The notes under the pieces were generated by a model that had not been told where the DNA came from, ran no database searches, and was given only the letters and a program-made list of their open reading frames with translations. Shown here one piece after another: positions 40,471 through 49,735 of a stretch of 64,000 nt of DNA. The DNA is from Motilibacter rhizosphaerae. GTDB taxonomy: Bacteria; Actinomycetota; Actinomycetes; Motilibacterales; Motilibacteraceae. Location of the stretch: NCBI RefSeq assembly GCF_004216915.1, contig NZ_SGXD01000002.1, positions 1 through 64,000 on the forward strand, read 5' to 3'. Every line of letters starts with the position of its first letter. Position 1 is the first letter of the stretch. The position numbers and the translations under genes are program-made.

Positions 40471-41075
40471 GCTGACTCCTCGGACGTGCTGTGCTGCAGG
40501 AGGTTCTCGACGTACTTCGCGAGCACGTCGACCTCCAGGTTGACCGGTGCGCCCGGCTGCTTGGTGCCGAGCGTGGTGAGCTCGAGGGTGGTGGGGATGA
40601 GGCTGACCTCGAACCAGTCGGGACCGACCGCGCTCACGGTGAGCGAGATGCCGTCGACGGTGATCGAGCCCTTCTCGACGACGTAGCGGCGCAGGCCGGC
40701 CGGGAGCGCGACGCGCACCACCTCCCACTTCTCGCCGGGCGTGCGCGAGGCGACCGTGCCGACGCCGTCGACGTGGCCCTGGACGACGTGGCCGCCGAGC
40801 CGGTCCTGCAGGCGCACCGGGCGCTCGAGGTTGACCCGGTCGCCCGCGCCCAACCCGCCGAGCGCCGAGCGGTCGAGGGTCTCCTGCATCACGTCGGCGG
40901 TGAACGCGCCCTCCGCGAGCTCGACGACGGTGAGGCACACGCCGTTGACCGCGATGCTCGCGCCGTGCACGGCGTCGCTCGTCACGAGCGGGCCGCGCAC
41001 CCGCAGCCGGGCGCTGTCGGCCAGCTGCTCGACGGCCTCGATGGTGCCGAGCTCCTCGATGATGCCGGTGAACAC
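40467..41075 (-). CDS. ribE: Riboflavin synthase, alpha subunit type
   Basis: A 202-residue trimeric riboflavin synthase that dismutates lumazine into riboflavin. It contains two lumazine-binding repeats: [16 protein letters not shown] with [11 protein letters not shown], and [14 protein letters not shown] with [10 protein letters not shown]. Also called ribC in other nomenclature. GTG start, three bases after the ribD stop. Confidence 0.97.
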   Translation of the reverse strand: MFTGIIEELGTIEAVEQLADSARLRVRGPLVTSDAVHGASIAVNGVCLTVVELAEGAFTADVMQETLDRSALGGLGAGDRVNLERPVRLQDRLGGHVVQGHVDGVGTVASRTPGEKWEVVRVALPAGLRRYVVEKGSITVDGISLTVSAVGPDWFEVSLIPTTLELTTLGTKQPGAPVNLEVDVLAKYVENLLQHSTSEESA

Positions 41076-41078
41076 CGG

Positions 41079-42134
41079 TCACCCCTCCTTCGGTTCGAGC
41101 GTGATCCGGATGTCGGGACCGACGCTGCGCAGGTCCGTGACGGTGAGCCGACGGGCGTCGGCGATGGTGGTGACGCCGAGGTCGGCGACGGCCGCGGGGC
41201 CGGCGCCCAGCAGGGCGGGGGCGACGTACGCGACGACGCGGTCGACGAGCCCGGCGCGCAGCAGCGCGGAGGCCAGCGTCGGCCCGCCCTCGACGAAGGC
41301 CGTGAGCACGCCGCGGTCGACCAAGATGCGCAGCAGCGCCTCCAGGTCGACCCGGCCGTCGGGACCCGTCCCGACCTCGGCGGCGGTCGCGACCCAGGTC
41401 GGGGCGGCGTCGTCGCGCACGCGGGCTCCGGCGGGGGTGCGCCCGCTGCTGTCGACGACGACGCGCAGGGGCTGGCGCGCGACGGGCTCGTCGAGCCGGA
41501 CCGCCAGGTGGGCGTCGTCGGCGAGCACAGTGCCGACGCCCGCGACGACCGCGTCGTGCTCGGCGCGCAGCCGGTGCACGTCGAGGCGCGCCTCCGGGCT
41601 GGTGATCCAGCGGCTCGTGCCGTCGGCAGCGGCGACGCGCCCGTCGAGGGTGGCGGCGTACTTCCACGTCACGCGCGGGCGGCTGTGGCGGGCGGCGAAG
41701 AGCCACCGCGCGTTGCCGGCCTCGGCCTCGTCGCGGAGCAGGCCCTCCTCCACCTCGACGCCGGCGGCGCGCAGCAGCGCACCGCCGCCCCCGGCGACGG
41801 CCGAGGGGTCGGGGACGGCGTACACGACGCGGCGCACGCCGGCCTCGAGCAGCGCCGTGGTGCACGGCCCGGTTCGGCCGGTGTGGCGGCAGGGCTCGAG
41901 GGTGACGACGGCCGTGGCGCCGCGGGCGCGCTCCCCCGCGTCGCGGAGGGCGGCGACCTCGGCGTGCGGCCCGCCGGGCCGCTCGTGCCAGCCCTCACCG
42001 ACGGTCGTGCCGTCGGGGGCGAGCAGGACGCACCCGACGACCGGGTTGGGGGACGCCGTGGGGAGCCCGAGCGCGGCCAGCTCGACGGCGCGGCGCATCG
42101 CCGCGACCTCCTCGGGGCCCGCCACCGCGCTCAC
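41079..42134 (-). CDS. ribD: Bifunctional riboflavin deaminase/reductase
   Basis: RibD (351 residues): N-terminal zinc deaminase (HAEVAAL near 55 and [14 protein letters not shown]) and C-terminal NADPH reductase ([41 protein letters not shown]). It carries out two early steps of riboflavin synthesis. GTG chosen because GGAGGCGAG lies directly upstream. It is the first gene behind the FMN riboswitch; a CCCGGC/GCCGGG hairpin (42151-42166) right before the ribosome site may act as the expression platform. Confidence 0.95.
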   Translation of the reverse strand: MSAVAGPEEVAAMRRAVELAALGLPTASPNPVVGCVLLAPDGTTVGEGWHERPGGPHAEVAALRDAGERARGATAVVTLEPCRHTGRTGPCTTALLEAGVRRVVYAVPDPSAVAGGGGALLRAAGVEVEEGLLRDEAEAGNARWLFAARHSRPRVTWKYAATLDGRVAAADGTSRWITSPEARLDVHRLRAEHDAVVAGVGTVLADDAHLAVRLDEPVARQPLRVVVDSSGRTPAGARVRDDAAPTWVATAAEVGTGPDGRVDLEALLRILVDRGVLTAFVEGGPTLASALLRAGLVDRVVAYVAPALLGAGPAAVADLGVTTIADARRLTVTDLRSVGPDIRITLEPKEG

Positions 42135-42234
42135 CTCGCCTCCGCTCCGTCCCGGCGGGTGCCGGGTGGTCCGGACGCGCGTCCGTGGGTGGGGGCAGGC
42201 AGGGGCGACGGCACGGCGCTCCCGCCGTCCCGCC

Positions 42235-42361
42235 GCGTGCCGCCTCCCGTCCGGACTCTCACCGTCGGTCCCGGAGTCGCACCGGGTCAGCCGGCAGCTG
42301 GCTGCTGCCGGGTCGCGGACTGTCACCGCCGGTTCGGAATTGCACCGACCCCGGGGCACGC
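42235..42361 (-). promoter_or_regulatory. FMN riboswitch (RFN element)
   Basis: The minus strand shows the complete RFN element: closing helix GCGTGCC (42355-42361) with GGCACGC (42235-42241), then GGGGTCGGTGCAATTCCGAACCGGCGGTGACAGTCCGCGACC read in pieces across 42312-42353, the CGGTGCGACTCCGGGACCG arm, and CGACGGTGAGAGTCCGGACGGGAGG at the 3' side. FMN binding should lower expression of the rib operon. About 100 bases separate it from the ribD start. Confidence 0.97.
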
Positions 42362-42534
42362 GTCGCTGTACGCGTCCAACAGCCTCTCACGCTCCGGGAT
42401 TCCTGATTCCGACGGGAGCAGGCTGCGGTCCAGGTGGCGGACCGGCGTGCCCGTCCGTACGTGGACCTGGGCCGGAGCCGCGGCTAGCGTCGCGAGCACG
42501 TGCAGCACCGTCGTCCGCTCCCCGAGGAGGGGCC
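42362..42534. other. Intergenic region between FMN riboswitch and VOC gene
   Basis: 173 bases without a gene; it must contain the promoter for the leftward rib operon and one for the rightward VOC gene. I see no box pair strong enough to assign. Confidence 0.3.
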
Positions 42535-42930
42535 ATGCTCAGCGACAGCCGCGTCACCGCCAACATCCCCGCCGCCGACATCGGCCGCGCGAAGGCCTTC
42601 TACAGCGAGGTGCTCGGCTTCGAGCCCGCCCAGGACCTCGGCGGGATGGTCGTCTACCGCGCCGGCGACACGCTCTTCAGCGTCTACCAGACCGAGCACG
42701 CCGGCCAGGCCGGCCACACCCTCGCCCAGTTCCACGTCACTGACATCCAGACCGAGGCGAAGGAGCTGCGCGCGCGCGGCGTCGTGTTCGAGCAGTACGA
42801 CCTGCCGGGCACGACCTGGACCGACGGCATCGCCTACCACGAGGGGATGGGCTACGCCGCCTGGTTCACGGACTCCGAGGGCAACGTGCTCTGCATCGAC
42901 CAGCCGGCCGCCGGACTCGCGCTCGACTGA
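42535..42930 (+). CDS. VOC-superfamily (glyoxalase/bleomycin-resistance-like) protein
   Basis: A 131-residue vicinal-oxygen-chelate protein: RVTANIPAADIGRAKAFYSEVLGF, then AQFHVTDIQTEAKELRARG and AWFTDSEGNVLCIDQ. It is one full VOC module (two beta-alpha-beta3 units). The metal ligands expected in glyoxalase I are only partly visible, so no activity is proposed. ATG with GAGGAGG. It lies 20 bases upstream of an ABC transporter pair on the same strand. Confidence 0.88.
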   Translation: MLSDSRVTANIPAADIGRAKAFYSEVLGFEPAQDLGGMVVYRAGDTLFSVYQTEHAGQAGHTLAQFHVTDIQTEAKELRARGVVFEQYDLPGTTWTDGIAYHEGMGYAAWFTDSEGNVLCIDQPAAGLALD

Positions 42931-42949
42931 GCCGGGGGGACGCCTGGCG

Positions 42950-43828
42950 ATGAGCGTGCCCGGCGAGGACCGTCTCTGGAGCATGGATCAGATGCGAGGT
43001 GGCCACGTGCCCGTCCAGTCCTCCAGCCCGGGTGCTGCCGTCGAGGCGACCGGGCTCGTCAAGACCTACAAGGGCCGCGGAGGAGCCGTCGAGGCGGTGC
43101 GCGGCGTCGACCTGCGGGTCGAGCGCGGCGAGGTGTTCGGGTTCCTCGGCCCCAACGGTGCCGGCAAGTCGACGACCGTGCGCATGCTCACGACCCTGCT
43201 GACGATCACCTCGGGCAGCGCCCGGGTCGCCGGTGCGGACGTCACCACCGAGCCGGACGTCGCCCGGCGGCGCATCGGCGTCGCGCTGCAGGAGGCCGGG
43301 CTCGACCCCCGGCAGACCGCGCGCGAGCTGCTCGTCCTGCAGGCCCAGCTGTTCGGCTCGCCCGCCGCCCAGGCGAAGCAGCGCGCGCAGGAGCTGCTCG
43401 AGCTGGTCGACCTCACGGAGGCCGCCGACCGCCGCATCAAGGGCTACTCGGGCGGGATGAAGCGCCGGCTCGACCTGGCCTCCGCGCTCGTGCACCAGCC
43501 GGAGGTGCTCTTCCTCGACGAGCCGACGACAGGGCTGGACCCCGCGAGCCGGCTGACCGTGTGGGACGAGGTGCGCCGCATCAACCGCGAGGGCACGACG
43601 GTCTTCCTCACCACGCAGTACCTCGAGGAGGCCGACGCCCTGTGCGGCCGGCTCGCCATCATCAGCGCGGGCCGGATCGTCCGGGAGGGGAGCCCGCGCT
43701 CGCTGAAGGACGAGCTGCGGTCGCGCCGGGGCCTGGACGCCGACCCCACGCTCGACGACGTCTTCCTCGACGCGGTCGGCGGGACGCGGCAGCGGGTCGA
43801 GGGCGACGTGCAGGAGGTGCGGGCATGA
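42950..43828 (+). CDS. ABC transporter ATP-binding protein (DrrA-like)
   Basis: A 292-residue ATPase: Walker A GPNGAGKSTT near 73, signature YSGGMKRRLDLAS, Walker B VLFLDEPTTGLD, and TTQYLEEAD, typical of the DrrA-type drug/lipid exporters; the C-terminal extension (DADPTLDDVFLDAVGG) also fits. The start is uncertain: the ATG at 42950 follows a GGGGGGA, while a GTG at 43009 follows GAGGTGG. Overlaps the permease gene by four bases. Confidence 0.9.
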   Translation: MSVPGEDRLWSMDQMRGGHVPVQSSSPGAAVEATGLVKTYKGRGGAVEAVRGVDLRVERGEVFGFLGPNGAGKSTTVRMLTTLLTITSGSARVAGADVTTEPDVARRRIGVALQEAGLDPRQTARELLVLQAQLFGSPAAQAKQRAQELLELVDLTEAADRRIKGYSGGMKRRLDLASALVHQPEVLFLDEPTTGLDPASRLTVWDEVRRINREGTTVFLTTQYLEEADALCGRLAIISAGRIVREGSPRSLKDELRSRRGLDADPTLDDVFLDAVGGTRQRVEGDVQEVRA

Positions 43829-44580
43829 GCGACACCGTGGTCCTCGGCCGTCGCGCGGTGCGTGAGTCGCTGCGCCAGCCCGACGCCCTCGTCCCGACGC
43901 TGCTGATCCCGCTGTTCTTCCTCGTCGTCAACGTCGGACAGGCGGGGCGCATCTTCCCCAGGGGCTCGACCGGCTTCCTGCACGGCCAGTCGTACGCCGC
44001 GTTCCAGCTGCCCAGCTCGATCCTGCTGGCCGCGTCGTTCGGCAGCGCGGCGCTCTACCTCGTCGAGGAGATCGAGGGCGGCTACTTCGACAAGCTGCGG
44101 GCGACGCCGGTCAGCCGGTCCTCGATCGTGCTCGGCCGGCTCGTCGCCGAGGCGGTGAAGAACGTCGGCATCACGACGGTCATGGTCCTCGTGGCGCTGC
44201 CGTTCGGGGTCCGCATCGCCAGCGGGCTCGTCGGCTTCGTGCTGCTCGTCGTGCTCGCCGCCGGCTGGGCCGTCGTCTACTCGGGCTTCATGCAGCTCAT
44301 CGCGCTGACGACGCGGAGCGCCGCCGCGACCCAGTCCGGCGGGCTCATCTTCTTCCCGCTGCTCTTCCTCACCCCGAGCTTCGTGCCGCGCCACATGCTG
44401 ACCCGGCCCATGGAGGTCGCGGCGAGCATCAACCCGGTGACCTACATCATGGAGGGGATGCGCGCGCTGATCCTCGACGACGGCATCGGCGGCCGGGTGC
44501 TCGCGGCGTACGCGGTGGTGGCGGTCGCGGGCGCGGTGATGCTCGCCCTGTCGGTCCGGGTCATCCGCTCCTACGACTGA
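43825..44580 (+). CDS. ABC-2 type permease (DrrB-like)
   Basis: A 251-residue membrane protein with six predicted helices, starting near LIPLFFLVVNVG and ending AVVAVAGAVMLALSVRVI, and the ABC-2 motif ATPVSRSSIVLGRL. It pairs with the preceding ATPase (ATGA overlap). Substrate unknown; relatives export antibiotics or lipids. Its 3' end overlaps the convergent regulator gene by ten bases. Confidence 0.9.
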   Translation: MSDTVVLGRRAVRESLRQPDALVPTLLIPLFFLVVNVGQAGRIFPRGSTGFLHGQSYAAFQLPSSILLAASFGSAALYLVEEIEGGYFDKLRATPVSRSSIVLGRLVAEAVKNVGITTVMVLVALPFGVRIASGLVGFVLLVVLAAGWAVVYSGFMQLIALTTRSAAATQSGGLIFFPLLFLTPSFVPRHMLTRPMEVAASINPVTYIMEGMRALILDDGIGGRVLAAYAVVAVAGAVMLALSVRVIRSYD

Positions 44581-45185
44581 GCGTCGGGCGCGGCGGACCG
44601 GAAGACCGCCGGGTCGAGGTCGCTCTCCGGCTGCACGACGGTCATCGTGAACCGGAGGGCGGTCTCCCCCGCCGAGCGGTACGCGTGGCCGCGGTCGGCC
44701 TGGAACACCGCCGCCCCGCCGGTCCCGACGCGGTGGGTCGTCCCGTCGACCTCGAGCAGCAGCGCACCCTCGAGCACGTGGAGCAGCTCCTGCGTGCCCG
44801 GCGCGTGCTCCTCGCTCTCGTGCACCTGGCCCGGCGCGAGCACCCACTCCCAGAGCTCGACGTGCTCGCGCCGGTCGGAGCCGACGAGCAGGGTCGCCCG
44901 GCTCTCGCCCTGCCGCCAGAGCACGGCGGCCTGGTCCGCGCTGACGACGCGCACCGCGGGCGCCTCGTCGAGCTCGACGAGCCGGGCGAGCGTGACGCCG
45001 ATGGCCTCGGCGAGCCGGCACAGCGTCTGCAGGCTGGGGTTGGTGCGCGCCTGCTCGACCTGGACGAGCATGCCCTTGCTCAGCCCGGCGCGGCCGGCGA
45101 GGACCTCGAGCGTCCACCCGCGCTCCTGGCGCAGCCGGCGGGTGTTGCGGGCGACGGCCGCGGCGACGGCGTCGGCATCGGGCAC
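44571..45185 (-). CDS. XRE-family regulator with C-terminal cupin
   Basis: A 204-residue regulator: an HTH_3 domain at about 10-65 (NTRRLRQERGWTLEVLAGRAGLSKGMLVQVEQ) and a cupin at about 105-190 (WEWVLAPGQVHESEEHAPGTQELLHVLEG). The cupin should sense a small ligand. It is divergent from an EamA transporter, and the gap holds a 25-bp palindrome, so it probably controls itself and the transporter. GTG start. Confidence 0.9.
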   Translation of the reverse strand: MPDADAVAAAVARNTRRLRQERGWTLEVLAGRAGLSKGMLVQVEQARTNPSLQTLCRLAEAIGVTLARLVELDEAPAVRVVSADQAAVLWRQGESRATLLVGSDRREHVELWEWVLAPGQVHESEEHAPGTQELLHVLEGALLLEVDGTTHRVGTGGAAVFQADRGHAYRSAGETALRFTMTVVQPESDLDPAVFRSAAPDAQS

Positions 45186-45253
45186 GGGACGCTCCGGGTG
45201 ATCGCAGTGGCCTGGCGGTGCAGCAGAGTGCTACAACAGACGGAGCACTGCAC

Positions 45254-45278
45254 TGCACTAGGTGATCAGCCTAGTGCA
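45254..45278. promoter_or_regulatory. Palindromic operator between XRE-cupin and EamA genes
   Basis: TGCACTAGG and CCTAGTGCA form perfect 9-bp arms around TGATCAG. Further half sites (AGTGCT near 45230 and AGCACT near 45244, and repeats of CACTG) lie next to it. Position between the divergent genes fits an operator of the XRE-cupin protein. Confidence 0.7.
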
Positions 45279-45302
45279 CTCCCTTCGTGAACAGGAGGTC
45301 CG

Positions 45303-46148
45303 GTGGGCGTCCTGCTCGCGCTGCTCTCCGCCGTCGTCTACGGCTCGTCGGACTTCTGCGGCGGCCTGGCGACCCGGCGCGCGGGCACCCTGCCGGTCGT
45401 CGTCGTCTCGCAGGCCGCCGGCCTGCTCGCGCTGCTCGCGCTGCTCGTGTCCGTCCCCGGGCTGGGCGAGGACCCGACGGCCGGCGACATCGCCTGGGGC
45501 GTGGCGTCCGGGCTCGGCGGCGGCTGCGGGCTGCTCGTGTTCTACCGCGCACTCGCGACGAGCGTGATGAGCGTGGCCGCGCCGGTCACGGCGGTGAGCG
45601 CCGCCGCCGCGCCGGTCCTCGTCGGCCTCGCCCTCGGGGACGCCGTCACGGCGGCCGCGCTCGTCGGCATCGTGCTGGCCCTCGTGGCCGTCGTCCTCAT
45701 CAGCGCCGAGGGCGGACTGCCGTCCTGGCAGACGCTGCGGCACAGCCGGCTCGGCGCTCCCCTGCTCGCGGGAGCGGGCTTCGGGGTCTTCTTCGTCACG
45801 CTCGACCAGGCCCGCTCGGAGGCGGGGCTCTGGCCGCTCGTCGGCGCCCGCGCGGCCTCGATCCTGCTCGTCGTCACCCTCGCCACGGCCACCCGGCGCA
45901 GCATCCGGCTCCCCCGGCCGAGCCTGCCGCTCGTCGTGGGCGCCGGCGTGCTCGACATGTCGGCCAACGCGCTCTACCTGCTCGCGACGGCGCACGGCGT
46001 GCTGGCGGTGACGGGGCTGCTCGCCTCGCTCTACCCCGTCAGCACCGTGCTGCTCGCCCAGGCCGTGCTCCGCGAGCGGCTCGTCCTCGCCCAGGTCGTG
46101 GGCCTGGGCGCCGCGACCGGCGCGGTCGTGCTCATCTCGCTGCCGTAG
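45303..46148 (+). CDS. EamA/DMT-family transporter
   Basis: A 281-residue drug/metabolite transporter with about ten helices in two EamA repeats (1-135 and about 150-281). Early [13 protein letters not shown] and the second-half [15 protein letters not shown] are typical. GTG start behind AGGAGG. Divergent XRE-cupin regulators often pair with such exporters of amino acids or related solutes; the substrate here is unknown. Its 3' end overlaps rpe by 17 bases. Confidence 0.9.
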   Translation: MGVLLALLSAVVYGSSDFCGGLATRRAGTLPVVVVSQAAGLLALLALLVSVPGLGEDPTAGDIAWGVASGLGGGCGLLVFYRALATSVMSVAAPVTAVSAAAAPVLVGLALGDAVTAAALVGIVLALVAVVLISAEGGLPSWQTLRHSRLGAPLLAGAGFGVFFVTLDQARSEAGLWPLVGARAASILLVVTLATATRRSIRLPRPSLPLVVGAGVLDMSANALYLLATAHGVLAVTGLLASLYPVSTVLLAQAVLRERLVLAQVVGLGAATGAVVLISLP

Positions 46149-46809
46149 GGCGCGCCGCCTCGCCCGCGGCCCGCAGCTCCCGGCACGCCGCCGCCGGGTC
46201 GGCGCTGCCGTAGACCGCCGAGCCCGCGACGATCGTGTCCGCGCCCGCCTCGACCACGCGCTCGATCGTCTGCAGCCCGACGCCCCCGTCGACCTGCAGC
46301 CACAGCTCGCCCCCCGAGGCGTCGATGAGCTCGCGGGTGCGGCGCAGCTTCGGCAGCACCGAGTCCAGGAACGGCTGGCCGCCGAAGCCGGGCTCGATCG
46401 TCATGACGAGCACCATGTCGAACTCCGCGAGCAGCTCGGCGTACGGCTCGACCGGCGTCGCCGGGTTGAGCGCGAGCCCGGCCCGCGCGCCGCGGGCGCG
46501 GATCTCGCGGGCCGTCCGCAGCGGGGCGCTGACGGCCTCGGCGTGGAAGGTCACCGACCGGGCGCCCGCCTCCGCGTACGCCGGTGCCCAGCGGTCGGGG
46601 GCCTCGATCATGAGGTGGCAGTCCAGCGGCAGCGGGCTCGCCTGTGCGAGCCGCTCGACGACCGGCAGGCCGAGCGTGAGGTTGGGGACGAAGTGGCCGT
46701 CCATGACGTCGACGTGCACCCAGTCCGCGGCGTCGGCGATGCGCCCGATCTCCCCCCGCAGGTCGCTGAAGTCGGAGTTGAGGATGCTCGGCGTCAGGCG
46801 GATCGTCAC
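46132..46809 (-). CDS. rpe: Ribulose-phosphate 3-epimerase
   Basis: Rpe (225 residues), a TIM-barrel enzyme of the pentose phosphate pathway. [48 protein letters not shown] and [10 protein letters not shown] carry the catalytic aspartates and metal histidines. The GTG is six bases after TAGACT, whose first three bases are the stop codon of rsmB, so a leaderless transcript starts inside the upstream operon. Confidence 0.97.
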   Translation of the reverse strand: MTIRLTPSILNSDFSDLRGEIGRIADAADWVHVDVMDGHFVPNLTLGLPVVERLAQASPLPLDCHLMIEAPDRWAPAYAEAGARSVTFHAEAVSAPLRTAREIRARGARAGLALNPATPVEPYAELLAEFDMVLVMTIEPGFGGQPFLDSVLPKLRRTRELIDASGGELWLQVDGGVGLQTIERVVEAGADTIVAGSAVYGSADPAAACRELRAAGEAARPTAAR

Positions 46810-46815
46810 TCGGGC

Positions 46816-46821
46816 AGTCTA
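46816..46821 (-). promoter_or_regulatory. Leaderless -10 box of rpe overlapping the rsmB stop
   Basis: TAGACT on the minus strand, six bases before the rpe GTG; TAG is also the rsmB stop codon. Confidence 0.5.
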
Positions 46822-48174
46822 GGAAGCGGCGTCCTTGCGCAGCAGGGCGAGGTACATCGCGTCGGTCCCGTGCCGGTGCGGCCAGAGCTGCACGTCGGGA
46901 CCCGCGCCGAGCTCGGGCAGGTCCTGCCCGGTCGCCGTGCGCAGGGCGTCCCGCGCGTCGAGCCAGTCGGCGTCGTCGCGCTCCGCGAGCACGTCGTCGA
47001 CGACCCCGCGCGTCTCGGCGAGGTGCGGGCTGCACGTGGCGTACGCGACGACGCCGCCGGGGCGCACGCCGTCGAGCGCGGCCCTCAGCAGCTCGCGCTG
47101 GAGCGAGCCGAGGCCGGCGACGTCCTGCGGCGTGCGCCGCCACCGGGCCTCTGGACGCCGGCGCAGCGCGCCGAGCCCGCTGCACGGCACGTCGACGAGC
47201 ACGCGGTCGAAGCTGCCGGCGCGGTACGGCCGGGTGGTCGTGTCGGCGGTGAGCACCGTCGCGTCGTCGCCGAGGGCCTGGCGGACCAGCCGCGCCCGGT
47301 GCGGCGCGCGCTCGACCGCGAGCAGGTCGGCGCCCCGCTGCCCGGCGAGCGCGGCGAGCAGCGCGGCCTTGCCACCCGGTCCCGCGCAGCCGTCGAGCCA
47401 GCGGGCGTCGGGCCCGTCCAGCGGCGCCGCGGCGAGGGCGAGGGCGACGAGCTGGCTGCCCTCGTCCTGCACCCCGGCGGCGCCGCTGCGCACGGCGGGC
47501 AGGCGGCCGGGGTCGCCGGACTCGAGCACCCGGGCGTACGGCGACCAGCGGGTGGGCCGGGTCCCGTCGAGCTCCTCGGGGACGGCGCGGCCCGGGCGGG
47601 CGACGAGGGTGACGCTGGGCGCGGCGTTGTCGGCCTCGAGCGCGCGCTCGACCTCGCCGAGGTCGCCGTCGAGGGCGTCGGCGAAGGCGGCGGCGACCCA
47701 GCGCGGGTGCGCGTGGCGCAGCGCGAGCCGGCCGAGCGCGTCCTGGTCGCGTCCCAGCTCCTCGGTCCACGCGACGAGGTCCTGTCGCCCGACCTTGCGC
47801 AGCACGGCGTTGACGAAGCCGGTCGCGCTGCGCGCCTCCCGGCGGACGAGCTCGACGCTCTCGGAGACCGCCGCGTGGCTGGGGATCCGGGTGGCGAGCA
47901 GCTGGTGCGCGCCGAGGCGGAGGGCGTCGAGCACCGGCGGGTCGATGCGGTGCAGCGGGCGGTCGACGAGCGTGGCGAGGACCGCGTCGTAGGTGCCGCT
48001 CGCCCGCAGCGTGCCGTAGGCGAGCTCGGTCGCCAGCGCCGCGTCGCGCGTGGAGAGGTCGCGCTCGCGGAGCAGGGCCGGCAGCACGAGGTTGGCGTAC
48101 GCGTCGCGCGAGCTCACCGCGCGCAGGACCGCGTAGGCGACGTCGCGGGCGGCGCTCCCCGCGGCGGGGCTCAC
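46819..48174 (-). CDS. rsmB: 16S rRNA m5C967 methyltransferase
   Basis: RsmB (451 residues): an N-terminal NusB-like RNA-binding domain (about 8-140: [32 protein letters not shown]) and a C-terminal SAM methyltransferase with CAGPGGK, the catalytic [14 protein letters not shown] (Cys near 328) and ATCSPH (Cys near 378). It should methylate a cytosine of 16S rRNA. GTG start overlapping the fmt stop by four bases. Confidence 0.95.
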   Translation of the reverse strand: MSPAAGSAARDVAYAVLRAVSSRDAYANLVLPALLRERDLSTRDAALATELAYGTLRASGTYDAVLATLVDRPLHRIDPPVLDALRLGAHQLLATRIPSHAAVSESVELVRREARSATGFVNAVLRKVGRQDLVAWTEELGRDQDALGRLALRHAHPRWVAAAFADALDGDLGEVERALEADNAAPSVTLVARPGRAVPEELDGTRPTRWSPYARVLESGDPGRLPAVRSGAAGVQDEGSQLVALALAAAPLDGPDARWLDGCAGPGGKAALLAALAGQRGADLLAVERAPHRARLVRQALGDDATVLTADTTTRPYRAGSFDRVLVDVPCSGLGALRRRPEARWRRTPQDVAGLGSLQRELLRAALDGVRPGGVVAYATCSPHLAETRGVVDDVLAERDDADWLDARDALRTATGQDLPELGAGPDVQLWPHRHGTDAMYLALLRKDAAS

Positions 48175-49097
48175 GCGAAGCGCTCCCCCGGCTCGGGCCG
48201 CAGCCCGCGCAGCCAGTCCGCCGCCGCCATCGGCTTCCTGCCGGCCGGGCGCACCTCGCCGAGGAGGACGGGCCCGGTCGCGGTGCCGACCCGTGCGCCC
48301 GCCTTGTCGACCACGAGCTCGCCGGGGGCGAGCGGGTCGGCGTCGCGCAGCGGGCGGACGGGCCCCAGCCGGACCCGCTCGCCGCGCAGCGTGGACCACG
48401 CCCCGGGAGCGGGCGTGCAGGCGCGGACCCGGCGGTCGACGGCGAACGCCGGCTCGTCCCACCGCACGCGGGCGTCGTCGACGGTCAGCTTCGGCGCGAG
48501 GCTGATGCCGTCGGTCGGCTGCGCCACCGGGAGGGCGGAGCCGTCCTCCAGCGCGTCGAGGGTGGCGACGAGCAGGCCCGCCCCCGCGGTGGCGAGCCGG
48601 CCGAGCAGGTCGCCGCTGGTGTCGGCCGGGCGCACGGTCTCGGTGAGCGTGCCGAGGACCGGGCCGGTGTCGAGGCCCTCCTCGAGCAGGAAGGTGGTCG
48701 CGCCGGTGACGTCGTCGCCCGCCAGCACGGCGCGCTGCACGGGGGCGGCACCGCGCCAGGCGGGGAGCAGGCTGAAGTGGAGGTTGACCCAGCCGCGCGG
48801 CGGGACCTCGAGCGCGACGGGCGGGACCAGGGCGCCGTACGCGACGACGGGGCAGCAGTCCGGCGCGAGCTCGCGCAGCCGGTCGAGGAACCTCGGGTCG
48901 CGGACCCGCTCCGGCTTGAGCACCTCGACGCCCTCGGCGGCGGCCCGCTCGGCCACGGGGCTCGGGGTGAGGCGACGACCACGCCCGGCGGGGGCGTCGG
49001 GGCGGGTGACGACGGCGACGACCTCGTGCCCGCTCGCGAGCAGGGCGTCGAGCGACGGGACGGCGACCTCGGGGGTGCCGGCGAAGACCAGGCGCAC
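48171..49097 (-). CDS. fmt: Methionyl-tRNA formyltransferase
   Basis: Fmt (308 residues) formylates initiator Met-tRNA with 10-formyl-THF. [15 protein letters not shown] starts the formyltransferase domain, [17 protein letters not shown] near 107 holds the catalytic residues, and the C-terminal OB-like domain binds tRNA. The GTG shares one base with the def stop (TAGTG), so formylation and deformylation genes are coupled. Confidence 0.97.
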   Translation of the reverse strand: MRLVFAGTPEVAVPSLDALLASGHEVVAVVTRPDAPAGRGRRLTPSPVAERAAAEGVEVLKPERVRDPRFLDRLRELAPDCCPVVAYGALVPPVALEVPPRGWVNLHFSLLPAWRGAAPVQRAVLAGDDVTGATTFLLEEGLDTGPVLGTLTETVRPADTSGDLLGRLATAGAGLLVATLDALEDGSALPVAQPTDGISLAPKLTVDDARVRWDEPAFAVDRRVRACTPAPGAWSTLRGERVRLGPVRPLRDADPLAPGELVVDKAGARVGTATGPVLLGEVRPAGRKPMAAADWLRGLRPEPGERFA

Positions 49098-49642
49098 TAG
49101 CGGCCGGCCCCGAAGGTGGCGTGCGGGCTGAGGCGCACGACGGGCGCCGGCTGCCCGAACCACTCGGACTCGCGCATCATGCGGAGGGCGAGCTTGCGCT
49201 GCTCGCGGTCGAGGCGGTCGATGAACAGGATGCCGTCGAGGTGGTCGGTCTCGTGCTGCACGCAGCGGGCGAGCAGCTCGCTGCCCTCGAGGACCACGGG
49301 CTCGCCGAACTCGTTGAACCCCTTCGCCGCCACCCGGAGCGCGCGGCGGCAGTCGACGCTGAAGCCGGGCAGCGAGAGGCAGCCCTCCTCGCCGTCCTGC
49401 GTCTCGTCGGAGAGCTCGAGGCTCGGGTTGACGAGGTGGCCCACCACGCCGTCGACGTTGTAGGTGAAGACCCGCAGCGAGACCCCGATCTGCGGTGCCG
49501 CCAGCCCGGCCCCGGGCGCCTCCAGCATGGTCTCGGTGAGGTCCTTGACGAGGACGCGGAGCTCCTTGTCGAAGACCTCGACCGGCGCCGCGGGCGTGCG
49601 CAGCACGGGGTCGCCGAACAGGCGGATGGGCTGGATGGCCAT
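49097..49642 (-). CDS. def: Peptide deformylase
   Basis: Def (181 residues) removes the formyl group from nascent proteins. All three motifs are intact: [10 protein letters not shown] near 44, EGCLSLPG near 86 and the metal site QHETDHLDG near 128. The ATG lies seven bases after TAGACT, which predicts a leaderless transcript leading into fmt and rsmB. Confidence 0.97.
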   Translation of the reverse strand: MAIQPIRLFGDPVLRTPAAPVEVFDKELRVLVKDLTETMLEAPGAGLAAPQIGVSLRVFTYNVDGVVGHLVNPSLELSDETQDGEEGCLSLPGFSVDCRRALRVAAKGFNEFGEPVVLEGSELLARCVQHETDHLDGILFIDRLDREQRKLALRMMRESEWFGQPAPVVRLSPHATFGAGR

Positions 49643-49649
49643 GGGCTCC

Positions 49650-49655
49650 AGTCTA
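49650..49655 (-). promoter_or_regulatory. Leaderless -10 box of def
   Basis: TAGACT on the minus strand, exactly seven bases before the def ATG. It lies just inside the short gap after priA. Confidence 0.6.
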
Positions 49656-49677
49656 GGCGGGGGCGCGAGCCCTCCCC

Positions 49678-49723
49678 GTCGCTCAGCCCGTCGCCCAGTG
49701 ACGGTCGCTCAGCCCGTCGCCCA
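49678..49723. repeat. Direct repeat between def and priA
   Basis: GTCGCTCAGCCCGTCGCCCA occurs twice (49678-49697 and 49704-49723), and its first eight bases occur a third time at 49731-49738, which reaches into the 3' end of priA. Spacing is 26-27 bases. The copies sit upstream of the def -10 box. Confidence 0.8.
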
Positions 49724-49735
49724 TCCCCCGGTCGC

